From the NCBI GenBank assembly GCA_017303895.1, contig JAFLBF010000004.1, positions 232,719 through 296,718 of the forward strand: DNA of 64,000 bases. The letters are read 5' to 3'. Below, piece by piece: positions 35,301 to 42,450 of the stretch. Position numbers and translations under genes: made by a program. The stretch is from Bacteroidota bacterium. Its GTDB lineage: Bacteria; Bacteroidota; Bacteroidia; 2-12-FULL-35-15. Position 1 is the stretch's first letter, and every line of letters starts with the position of its first letter. The notes beneath the pieces were generated by a model that had not been told where the DNA came from, did not search any database, and saw only the letters and a list, made by a program, of their open reading frames with translations.

Positions 35301-37153
35301 TTAATATTTACAGAATAGTATTGACCTGCAACACGAACCGTTCCACCAAAGATCTGAAAAACGCCTCCATTTGAAGCCACATTTTCATTTACTGCATCAC
35401 CAATGTTTACCGCCCCATTGTTAACGATCAAATTACCATACAAGGATATTCCTGCAGGAAAATTAACTGTTGCAGTGGCAGAGTTGACATTTATGCCTGA
35501 TGTATTATTGATAAGGGCCAATGCTGTGAATGGAGTAAGATTTGTTGTGCCTGTTGTTGACAGTTTAAAAACTCCATTTGTAAGAGTTAAGAAATTAGAA
35601 GGAGCAGTAAAAGAAGGTGTAATAATATCCAATGTATTAGAAATGGAAGTGCCTAAATTTAAGGCAACTAAATTAAAATTATTGGTTGCTCCTGTCCCAG
35701 AATAAGTCACATTCCCGTTTTTACTAAAAGTAATATTGCACAAACTATTTCCATCTGTAGCAAAATTGAGCGTCCCATTATTGGTTAAATTTCCCTTAAG
35801 AGTGAGTAGATGAGTCGCATTTGAACCGGTTGTTACATCAAAAGTAGCACCTGCATTAATTGTAATGTTTGAATTAACTGTAATATTCCGAACCGTATTA
35901 TTATTTCCAACTCTTAAAATTCCGCTAGTCCCTTCTCCTACAGTTAAGGTATTACAAAACGCATCCGTATTAACTGTGATTGTATGTCCATTTCTGATCG
36001 TCACATTATCGGAAGCAGTAGGCACTCCGGCAGGCGTCCAGCTTCCCGCTGTATTCCAATTTCCTGAGCCTGTAGAAAATTTATTTCCGGCAGCATTAGT
36101 AGATTGTTGCCCACTAATAGCAGCACTCAAAAAACCGTCTGTAACAGCATATAATCTCCAATAATATAATGTTCCAGGCAGCAATCCTGTTACGGCATAA
36201 TTTGTAGTATTTGTTGCTGTTTGCCCAACAAAGGAAAAGTTAACATTATCAGTAGAAGAATACACTACATAACCTACTTCATTTGTACACCAATTTGTCC
36301 AATTTACGGTCATCCCTGTCTGAGAAACACCTGTAAAAGAAAGTGCACCGGAAGGACTAGGAGTTGTTACTGGCGGACTAAACCTGATCATCGAATTATT
36401 AGCAGGCAAAGTCGTTAATCCATTTTGCTGTCCGTTATTAAACGTATTGCTATTGGCCGTTTGCTGACACTTTAATTGAGCAGCAGTTGGAGCATTATTC
36501 AGAGTTGCAGCATTAATACCACAAGTGTAAGTAAATGCATTTGTCCCTTGCGTCATTGTTCCATAAATAAATTCAATAACACCTGTAGTTTCGTACAATT
36601 TAACCTGAAAGTTGATGCTAGGTGTTGTATTCAAATACACAGCCATATTGATCCACTCTACTGTTAAAACACGATTAGGGGCGGTTCCTGAAACAAGGTA
36701 TTTAATACTATTTCCCAAAGCATCTACCCCGCCTTGAGCCGTCATATCATCATAAAATGGAGCGATCGCTAACCATGTACCCGCTCCATTACCCGTAAAC
36801 TGTGTGTTATCGTAACTATAGGGACCGGCAGATGGTCCTCCATCAGCTGTAGAAGAAGAAAAATCGACAAAACCATTAGTAGAAACAGAGAATTGCGTAT
36901 AACGTGTTCCGTTATACCAAAAATCGAAACCGATATCAACAGGATTGCTTCTATTATCATCCTGAGTAAAAGAAACATTATTTCTCCAACTATCAATTGC
37001 ATTACCTGTTGAAGCAATGGAACTATAAACGATAGAGGTGGTTCTTGTTGTGGTATAATTAGCAATACTTTGAGCTAATATAGAATTGCTATTAAGCAAA
37101 ATGAATATGAACGCGAAAACGCATTTAGAAAAAGTGGAGTAGAATTTCTTCAT
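32315..37153 (-). CDS. Giant adhesin-like T9SS cargo protein
   Basis: A 1612-residue secreted protein. Signal peptide (about 1-27, ending ILAQ); N-terminal globular region with WYNGTRYTQFSVSTNGFVDF; fibronectin type III-like domain (about 265-350, with LLPGTLYYWRLYAV); a long Asn/Thr-rich parallel beta-helix-like region (about 365-900) with repeated patterns such as GTFDVTTGSN/NAGATFDV/LTINSGVTLDV; a TPVSGATLQQWDDDF region; SprB-like repeats (about 1285-1440, ending in GEYTVIV and NYSLTITDSAGC); a PKD domain (about 1450-1535, FEWDFGDGS); and a type A T9SS sorting domain in the last 85 residues (VSLFNALGQQV ... SSGVYYFNIL). Probably a surface adhesin or gliding-related protein. A TTACATATGTAA palindrome sits in its leader. 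Confidence 0.87.
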   Translation of the reverse strand: MKKFYSTFSKCVFAFIFILLNSNSILAQSIANYTTTRTTSIVYSSIASTGNAIDSWRNNVSFTQDDNRSNPVDIGFDFWYNGTRYTQFSVSTNGFVDFSSSTADGGPSAGPYSYDNTQFTGNGAGTWLAIAPFYDDMTAQGGVDALGNSIKYLVSGTAPNRVLTVEWINMAVYLNTTPSINFQVKLYETTGVIEFIYGTMTQGTNAFTYTCGINAATLNNAPTAAQLKCQQTANSNTFNNGQQNGLTTLPANNSMIRFSPPVTTPSPSGALSFTGVSQTGMTVNWTNWCTNEVGYVVYSSTDNVNFSFVGQTATNTTNYAVTGLLPGTLYYWRLYAVTDGFLSAAISGQQSTNAAGNKFSTGSGNWNTAGSWTPAGVPTASDNVTIRNGHTITVNTDAFCNTLTVGEGTSGILRVGNNNTVRNITVNSNITINAGATFDVTTGSNATHLLTLKGNLTNNGTLNFATDGNSLCNITFSKNGNVTYSGTGATNNFNLVALNLGTSISNTLDIITPSFTAPSNFLTLTNGVFKLSTTGTTNLTPFTALALINNTSGINVNSATATVNFPAGISLYGNLIVNNGAVNIGDAVNENVASNGGVFQIFGGTVRVAGQYYSVNINNLAKFTISGGTLTLPTVGCTSTSIAPFHINGVGSTFNMTGGTIIIERSGGANLGYTAIGITNSSVTGGTLQIGNASTPLAQTMNINSSARVGNLLVNSTNATAILNTNSLTVTNNITINSGVLNANNLNFTLGGNWLDAGAFTPGTGTVIFNGTNQSITKAAGETFNNLTLAGSATKTLGGILTTNGNLTINSGVTLDVSASDFTLNVKRNWVNNGTFNARNGTVFFNGTVAQTVGGSASATFRNITTSNTAGVSLLTAQNLSGTLTASIGTFALGTVGLTLLSDASGTARIATIPAAADVTGNITMQRYIPAGTDGWMFIATPVSGATLQQWDDDFITGGFTGSQYPPPTVTNASIVSYDETLSGIYDDGYVEPTNITNPITANKGYWAYIMNAPVTIDVTGTLLKKNISIPVTYTDDPAQPASEDGWNLIANPYPSTIDWNAAGWTKTNIANAVYTYSPTLDQYTSYVGGIGTNGGSNLIASSQAFLVQATGPSPVLQITETVKNASDGLFIRSNQQMITDYLLKLDLGGAGYTDETVIRFNENATTNFDLGLDANKFYSFNTDVPGISSIQDTFNLSINSLPLLTNDLQIPIMVKVGITGSYTISLDSLTNMPTSACLILTDLLNGNQIDLRTTPSYTFSIPSSTTTPRFMLNIGKPIGLLAQAPQCSGLSNGNVIATGLGIGPWNYTWQNDQGQVVQSHSNVIGSDTLQNIPAGEYTVIVGGNTGLCGGLMTETILVEEPSAINIQASVISSSCSGVSDGAILLQSSTTDLASSTFVWSNGVNVVNNENIPAGNYSLTITDSAGCSASFNYVISDSSIVDALFTMSTDTLFLDENSTVAFSNYSSGATNFEWDFGDGSAIETAVNPIHTYLNDGLYSVQLTVSNGACSDTITQNLYVLNTTGINSPDFNESIQIVADNNVYQIVFNFSDPIPVRVSLFNALGQQVLNEVQKVVQNERLSFNLSELSSGVYYFNILTDEQGMKTVKKIIKN

Positions 37154-37175
37154 AAAGTATAATTCCTAAAAAAAC

Positions 37176-37187
37176 TTACATATGTAA
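37176..37187. promoter_or_regulatory. Palindrome in the leader of the giant T9SS gene
   Basis: TTACATATGTAA, 23 bases before the ATG. The same TTACA-N2-TGTAA pattern occurs at 50391-50402 before the other large T9SS gene; a regulator site is possible but unproven. Confidence 0.4.
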
Positions 37188-37266
37188 ACTTATACCAAAA
37201 GTAAACAAAAAATATTCATTTTTTAAAAAAAATTAGACGAAATAAAGTTCTTAACCCACAAAAACT

Positions 37267-37302
37267 AAAAAAGGGAACCATCTCTGACGGCTCCCTTTTT
37301 TT
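37267..37302 (-). terminator. Rho-independent terminator of the universal stress gene pair
   Basis: Arms AAAAAAGGGA (37267-37276) and TCCCTTTTTT (37292-37301 region), with a further CC/GG pair inside. On the minus strand it lies 15 bases after the stop of the gene at 37317. Confidence 0.85.
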
Positions 37303-37316
37303 ATAAAAAATGGTTA

Positions 37317-38198
37317 TTAATAAGGATGTACCCATGGAGTATCTGCCACCACAGGCTGAATACTCATCACCGGAATCTTAGAATGATTAACGATCTGCTG
37401 AGCATATGTTCCCAACAATCTTCCGGTAAGTGTCTCGTCTTGATCGGTCATAATAACGATCAGATCAGCATTGATTGACTTCGCATACTCATAAGTATGT
37501 TTCGCTTGATTTCCACCATTGATAGACTTACGAGTAAAGCTTATGTCATGCTTCTTTAAATATTCTTCGATCTGATCCAACTTAAATTCGAATTTTTTCA
37601 TTTCACCGTCATCATCTGTATCCGGCAAACCAAGAATATTGATGCGAGAATTAAATTGCTTTGCAATTACCACTGCATGATTTACTTTTTGACGTGAATG
37701 AGCCGAATCATCAATTGGCAATACGATCTCTCTAAAACCAACCTTAGTCGCATGTGCTCTAACCGATAAAACAGGGCAAATAGATTCCGTCACCACTTTA
37801 TAGGTATTACTTCCCACAAAAAACTCTACTACACCTGAAGTTCCGTGTGTTCCCATCACCACAAGATCAACTTTATGCTCCTTTGAAACAGAAACGATCT
37901 CATTAAAGATATTGCCATCAGCTGTTATACATGTTGACTTCACCCCATATTTGGATCGAATGGCAGCAGCCGTTTCTTCCAAACGTTTTTCTATTGCATT
38001 GATAAAATCGCTTGGTGCATTTACCCTCATTTCCGGGGCTACTATACTGAATTTCTCCCAATGTTTTTCTACCACATGCAAAAGAACTAGATCAGCTTTT
38101 AAAACTTGCGCAGCAAAACCCGCATGCTCTATTGCGATCATCGATGTTTCAGAAAAATCAACAGGAATTAAAATTTTTTGAATGTTAAAGGCTTTCAT
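37317..38198 (-). CDS. Universal stress protein, tandem UspA domains
   Basis: A 293-residue cytosolic protein with two UspA-type domains (about 1-150 and 155-293). The first has ILIPVDFSETSMIAIEHAG at the start and the ATP-binding pattern G-x2-G-x9-GS in MGTHGTSGVVEFFVGSN. The second domain's loop (MTDQDETLTGRLLGTY) is degenerate and probably does not bind ATP. It lies 15 bases after a paralogue (38214-39101), so the two are cotranscribed and arose by duplication. Confidence 0.88.
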   Translation of the reverse strand: MKAFNIQKILIPVDFSETSMIAIEHAGFAAQVLKADLVLLHVVEKHWEKFSIVAPEMRVNAPSDFINAIEKRLEETAAAIRSKYGVKSTCITADGNIFNEIVSVSKEHKVDLVVMGTHGTSGVVEFFVGSNTYKVVTESICPVLSVRAHATKVGFREIVLPIDDSAHSRQKVNHAVVIAKQFNSRINILGLPDTDDDGEMKKFEFKLDQIEEYLKKHDISFTRKSINGGNQAKHTYEYAKSINADLIVIMTDQDETLTGRLLGTYAQQIVNHSKIPVMSIQPVVADTPWVHPY

Positions 38199-38213
38199 AA
38201 TTTTATTTTTTAT

Positions 38214-39101
38214 TTAATATGGATTTGTAAATACACTTGTATCTTTTTTATGCTGCGGACGGATACTCAAAACAGGGATCTGAGAATGATTAATGATCTC
38301 TTGGGCTGATGAACCAATAAACAAGTCCGTAAAATCAACCTCCTGCTGTGTCATGATCATTATCAAGTCGCCCTCCACCTTATTAGAATATTCGATCACA
38401 TTTTGAGCGAGCGTTTCTTCTCCTTTTATCCCTTTAATGATCTCTGCTGTACATTCTACATTTTCTTTTTCCAAAAAGGCTTTTACTTGCCCCAACTGCC
38501 GGGTTAACTTATTAACTATAAATTCATCAGTTGTAAATAATACTGAAACAACACGAACAACCGCGCCATGAAATAAACGGGAAAATTCAACGGCCTTATT
38601 TACTTTTTCACGTGTTTCTTTTGAAAGATCAAGCGGCAAAACGATCGTTTTGCAACCATTGCGATGGTGCTTTCCTTTGATCGTTATTACAGGAACAGTT
38701 GATCCTCTAACTACACGAAGCGCATTGGAGCCAATAAACTTCTTCTTAAGCCCTTCATCTCCATTGGTTCCCATAACGATCAACGTTGCATTGATCATCT
38801 CAGCCACCTCTGCAATTTTATCATAAATGGAACCTTTAGCGATGATCGTATTCACTTTCACTCCGCTTTTTTTCTCCACATCGGCAGCCATTGCATCTAA
38901 CTGTTCTTGCAATTTCTTCTTCAATTCATCGTGCTGCTGATTGGAAAACAACTTCGCCAACATTCCTCCTTCTTCTATCACATTCAACAACGTAATTTCC
39001 GCATGATACTCCCTTGCTAAATTATAGGATTGCTCCAACGCAATTAATGATTGAGATGAAAAATCAATTGGAACCAAAATTTTATTCGAAGACTGAATCA
39101 T
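38214..39101 (-). CDS. Universal stress protein, tandem UspA domains (paralogue)
   Basis: A 295-residue protein from the ATG at 39099-39101 (MIQSSNKILVPIDFSSQS); a GTG 33 bases earlier is a less likely start. Two UspA domains: the first has the ATP-binding loop G-x2-G-x9-GS in MGTNGDEGLKKKFIGSN, the second ends with IMTQQEVDFTDLFIGSSAQ, which keeps only the GS. It shares closing features with the neighbour (HSQIPVLSIRPQ versus HSKIPVMSIQPV). First gene of a two-gene operon. Confidence 0.88.
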   Translation of the reverse strand: MIQSSNKILVPIDFSSQSLIALEQSYNLAREYHAEITLLNVIEEGGMLAKLFSNQQHDELKKKLQEQLDAMAADVEKKSGVKVNTIIAKGSIYDKIAEVAEMINATLIVMGTNGDEGLKKKFIGSNALRVVRGSTVPVITIKGKHHRNGCKTIVLPLDLSKETREKVNKAVEFSRLFHGAVVRVVSVLFTTDEFIVNKLTRQLGQVKAFLEKENVECTAEIIKGIKGEETLAQNVIEYSNKVEGDLIMIMTQQEVDFTDLFIGSSAQEIINHSQIPVLSIRPQHKKDTSVFTNPY

Positions 39102-39196
39102 ATTTTTTAAATACTTTTGCTTTGTGTTACCCACAAATTAAACTATTTATTTAGATTTTAACAAATTTACAACATCCTTTTTAAAACTATCATAAA

Positions 39197-40072
39197 ATGA
39201 GCAATATCATTCCTGAAACAGAATTGATCTTAAATCCGAACGGAAGCGTTTACCACCTTCAACTTTTACCGGAACACATAGCGGAAAACATCATCATTGT
39301 AGGTGACCAGGGACGTGTTGCTACTGTTTCTAAATACTTCAACTCCATTGAGGTAAAGATCCAAAACAGAGAATTTGTAACGCATATAGGTACATTCAAG
39401 GGGAAGAAAATTATGGTTCTTTCATCCGGAATTGGTACCGACAATATTGACATCCTGATCAATGAACTAGATGCGGCCGTTAATATCGACCTTAAAACGA
39501 GAACTATAAAGGAAAACAAAACAAAATTGAACATTGTTCGTATTGGCACTTCCGGTGCTTTGCAAGCCGATATTCCGGTTGACAACTATGTTGTTTCCAG
39601 CTATGGATTAGGGTTTGATGGCTTGCTGAATTACTACAAAGATCTAAAACAAGTAAATGATGATGCTGTATCAGAAGCATTCATCCAACAAACAAATTGG
39701 GATAAAAACCTGCCATATCCGTATGCTATCAAAGGCTCTGAAACACTGATCGACAAAATAGGATTCGATCAAATTAAGGGCATTACGGCCACTGCACCCG
39801 GATTTTATGGTCCACAAGGACGACAACTTCGTCTTTCACCATGGGTAGCCGATTTTAACCAACAACTAACCGATTTTAACCACAAAGGAATCCGTATCAC
39901 TAACTTCGAAATGGAAACTTCTGCTCTGTACGGTTTAGGAAAACTCTTAGGGCATGAAACCTGCACTATTTGTGCCATTATAGCCAATCGAGTAGCTAAA
40001 AAATACAGCAAAGATTACCATCCTGCTGTAGAGAATTTAATACAGCTGGTATTAGAGAGATTAACAAAGTAA
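39197..40072 (+). CDS. Nucleoside phosphorylase (uridine phosphorylase-like)
   Basis: A 291-residue protein of the PNP/UDP phosphorylase family. Motifs: VGDQGRVATVSKYF for the phosphate site, VLSSGIGTDNIDILINEL, IVRIGTSGALQ (about residues 114-124) and NFEMETSALYGLGKLLGH (about 236-253) with the purine/pyrimidine-site Glu. It should cleave nucleosides with phosphate; the NFEMETS and IGTSGALQ forms favour pyrimidine substrates. It is divergent from the stress proteins and stands alone; a weak 6-bp hairpin (40088-40116) follows. Confidence 0.83.
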   Translation: MSNIIPETELILNPNGSVYHLQLLPEHIAENIIIVGDQGRVATVSKYFNSIEVKIQNREFVTHIGTFKGKKIMVLSSGIGTDNIDILINELDAAVNIDLKTRTIKENKTKLNIVRIGTSGALQADIPVDNYVVSSYGLGFDGLLNYYKDLKQVNDDAVSEAFIQQTNWDKNLPYPYAIKGSETLIDKIGFDQIKGITATAPGFYGPQGRQLRLSPWVADFNQQLTDFNHKGIRITNFEMETSALYGLGKLLGHETCTICAIIANRVAKKYSKDYHPAVENLIQLVLERLTK

Positions 40073-40120
40073 GGTTGAAATCTTCTTCCCACCTCACCAT
40101 TTTACCATCGGGTGGGCGTC

Positions 40121-40128
40121 TATTTTTG
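40121..40128 (+). promoter_or_regulatory. -7 box of the SirB1-like gene
   Basis: TATTTTTG, an exact TAnnTTTG match 21 bases before the ATG at 40150; the -33 region is poor. Confidence 0.45.
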
Positions 40129-40149
40129 TGTTTGTAACATATACACTCT

Positions 40150-41022
40150 ATGAACAAACAGGAGTTGAATGCCCTTATTAGTCTATTGGACGATCCCGAT
40201 GAAAATGTTTATCAGGAAGTCAGCATGCGATTTCTATCTCTGGGAGAAGAGGTCATTCCTGTTCTAGAGGATGCATGGGAACATTCGTTCGACACACTTA
40301 TCCAAAACCGTATTGAGAACATCATACACCAGATCCAATACGACCTGATCAAAGAAGCTCTGAAAGAATGGTCGGAGCCACATCACCAAAACTTGTTGGA
40401 TGGCGCATTATTGATTGCCAAATATCAATATCCGGATATCGATTTTGTAAAGATCAAAAAGCAGATCGAACAAATAAAACAAGATGTTTGGCTTGAATTA
40501 AATGATAATTTGACTGCACTTGAAAAGGTCAAGATCATCAACCACATATTGTTTGATGTACATAATTTTAGTGGTAACACCACCAATTATCATGCACCTC
40601 AAAACTCTTATATCAACAATGTTCTAGAAAGCAAAAAAGGTAATCCATTATTGCTTTCAATCATTTATACCATCATATCACAGAGTCTGGAGATCCCAAT
40701 CTACGGTGTTAATTTACCGGAGCATTTCATCCTTTGTTATGTTGACACGGAACATATGGGCGTTCCATCCACAGAAGGAGAAGTGGGAAGTAATGTTCTG
40801 TTCTATATCAATCCTTTCAGCAAAGGTGCAGTATTCAGCAAAAGAGAGATCGATGCTTTTTTGAAACAGTTAAAACTTGATAATCTCGAAATGTTCTACG
40901 AGCCTTGCTCAAACTTGGAGATCATTAAACGCTTACTCCGTAACCTGATCACTTCCTACGAGAAATTGGGCTACCCTGATAAAAGCAAAGAACTGAAAGC
41001 ATTGCTGGATGAAATATCCTAA
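40150..41022 (+). CDS. SirB1-like transglutaminase-fold protein
   Basis: A 290-residue cytosolic protein. The central domain (about 125-200) matches the SirB1/transglutaminase-like fold: VKIINHILFDVHNFSGN, the KKGNPLLLSIIYTIISQSL segment and GVNLPEHFILCYVD. The catalytic Cys of true transglutaminases is not present at the NPLLLS position. The C-terminal 50 residues resemble a TPR pair (LEIIKRLLRNLITSYEKLGYPDK). Function of the family is unclear. Confidence 0.78.
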   Translation: MNKQELNALISLLDDPDENVYQEVSMRFLSLGEEVIPVLEDAWEHSFDTLIQNRIENIIHQIQYDLIKEALKEWSEPHHQNLLDGALLIAKYQYPDIDFVKIKKQIEQIKQDVWLELNDNLTALEKVKIINHILFDVHNFSGNTTNYHAPQNSYINNVLESKKGNPLLLSIIYTIISQSLEIPIYGVNLPEHFILCYVDTEHMGVPSTEGEVGSNVLFYINPFSKGAVFSKREIDAFLKQLKLDNLEMFYEPCSNLEIIKRLLRNLITSYEKLGYPDKSKELKALLDEIS

Positions 41023-41060
41023 AGCAAGTCCTTCGATTGTTTTAGCTGCCGATAATACAC

Positions 41061-41068
41061 TACCTTTG
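41061..41068 (+). promoter_or_regulatory. -7 box of the DEAD-box helicase gene
   Basis: TACCTTTG, an exact match, 17 bases before the ATG at 41086. A GTTT (41039-41042) with an 18-base gap may serve as the -33. Confidence 0.55.
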
Positions 41069-41085
41069 CGAGAAATTATTTCAAC

Positions 41086-42420
41086 ATGACCTTTGAAGAG
41101 TTAAATCTGAACAAACCTTTATTAAATGCTTTAAAGGACCTCGACTATATACAACCTACTCCAATTCAGGAGAAAGCATTCCCTGTTATCATGTCGGGAA
41201 GAGATGTGGTTGGTGTGGCACAAACAGGAACAGGTAAAACCTTTGCTTATCTTTTACCACTCCTACGCCAATTAACTTATTCAGAGCAAAAACACCCAAG
41301 GGTATTGATCGTTGTGCCAACACGAGAATTGGTTTTACAGATCGTTGCCGAGATCAAAAAATTGACACCTTATATGAATCTTCGCTACGATGGTATTTAT
41401 GGAGGCACCAATATAAAAACACAAAAACAACTTGTTTATAACGGATTGGATATCTTGGTTGCAACACCCGGCCGATTGGTCGATCTGACATTAACAGGGA
41501 TATTGCGATTAAAATCGATCCAAAAACTGGTGATCGATGAAGTGGATCAATTGTTCGGATTAGGCTTCAGACAGCAGCTGAACATGTTCTTAGAAACATT
41601 ACCTCATAAACGTCAAAATATTTTGTTCTCTGCGACTCTAAATGAAGAAATAGAAGCATTGATCAACCAGTATTTTGAACAGCCTATCAAAATAGAGATA
41701 GCTGCACATGGTACGCCACTCGACAAGATCGAACAAAGAGCGTATCATGCAACCAACTACTATACAAAAGTGAATTTACTGGAGCATTTATTCCGCACCG
41801 AACCTGATATTGACAAGGTCTTGATCTTTACCAACTCCATCCGTATGGCCGATCGATTGCTTGAACAAATGAGTTATATCTTCCCTCAAAGCTTTGGCAT
41901 CATCCATTCAGCTAAGTCGCAAACACACCGGATCAATGTATTAAAACAATTTAAAGAAGGATATATCAGAGGTTTAATTGCTACAGATATTGCAGCACGT
42001 GGTTTAGATATTTCCGATGTTACACATGTGATCAATTTTGAAACTCCGGAGGCTCCCGAAGATTACATTCACCGTATTGGTCGTACCGGACGTGCTAACA
42101 AAGCCGGAATTGCCATTACGTTTGTTGGCAGTAAGGAATTAAAACGTCAAGAGAACATTGAAAATTTAATGTCGTTAAAAATGACATTACTAGAGATGCC
42201 AAAAGAAGTGGAGATCTCTAAATCATTGATTGAAGAAGAACAAGAGAAATCTAAATTCGATATCGATTATTTAAAGGAAGTGAAGAAAGCAGAGCCAAGA
42301 GGAGCAGCCTTCCATGAGAAAAAAGAAAAGAATAAAAAAGTAAACTTAGGTGGACCGGGTAAACGGGAGAAGTTAAAAGGAAAAGATGCAAAGAAACGCA
42401 CACGTAGGCATGATTCATAA
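41086..42420 (+). CDS. DEAD-box RNA helicase with DEVD motif
   Basis: A 444-residue RhlE-type helicase. In order: Q motif (PTPIQEKAFP), motif I AQTGTGKT (about residues 46-53), PTRELVLQ, TPGRLVD, motif II as DEVD (IDEVDQLFGLGFRQQ) instead of DEAD, SATL, and motif VI HRIGRTGRANKAG. The last 60 residues are a basic tail (KKNKKVNLGGPGKREKLKGK) that probably binds RNA. It should unwind RNA duplexes, perhaps in ribosome assembly or cold response; that is inference from the subgroup. Confidence 0.92.
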   Translation: MTFEELNLNKPLLNALKDLDYIQPTPIQEKAFPVIMSGRDVVGVAQTGTGKTFAYLLPLLRQLTYSEQKHPRVLIVVPTRELVLQIVAEIKKLTPYMNLRYDGIYGGTNIKTQKQLVYNGLDILVATPGRLVDLTLTGILRLKSIQKLVIDEVDQLFGLGFRQQLNMFLETLPHKRQNILFSATLNEEIEALINQYFEQPIKIEIAAHGTPLDKIEQRAYHATNYYTKVNLLEHLFRTEPDIDKVLIFTNSIRMADRLLEQMSYIFPQSFGIIHSAKSQTHRINVLKQFKEGYIRGLIATDIAARGLDISDVTHVINFETPEAPEDYIHRIGRTGRANKAGIAITFVGSKELKRQENIENLMSLKMTLLEMPKEVEISKSLIEEEQEKSKFDIDYLKEVKKAEPRGAAFHEKKEKNKKVNLGGPGKREKLKGKDAKKRTRRHDS

Positions 42421-42446
42421 AAAAGGCGAGCATTGCTCGCCTTTTT
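42420..42446. terminator. Bidirectional terminator between helicase and carB
   Basis: Perfect hairpin: AAAAAGGCGAGC, loop ATT, GCTCGCCTTTTT. A-rich on one side and T-rich on the other, so it can stop both convergent transcripts; carB ends 4 bases away. Confidence 0.9.
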
Positions 42447-42450
42447 CTTA

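Noticed and set aside
34644..35705. Plus-strand frames opposite the giant T9SS gene
   Set aside because: Shadows of Asn/Thr/Val-rich beta-helix repeats.
40088..40116. CCCACC/GGTGGG hairpin after the nucleoside phosphorylase gene as a terminator
   Set aside because: Only six pairs, 17-base loop and no immediate U-run; too weak to list as a terminator.
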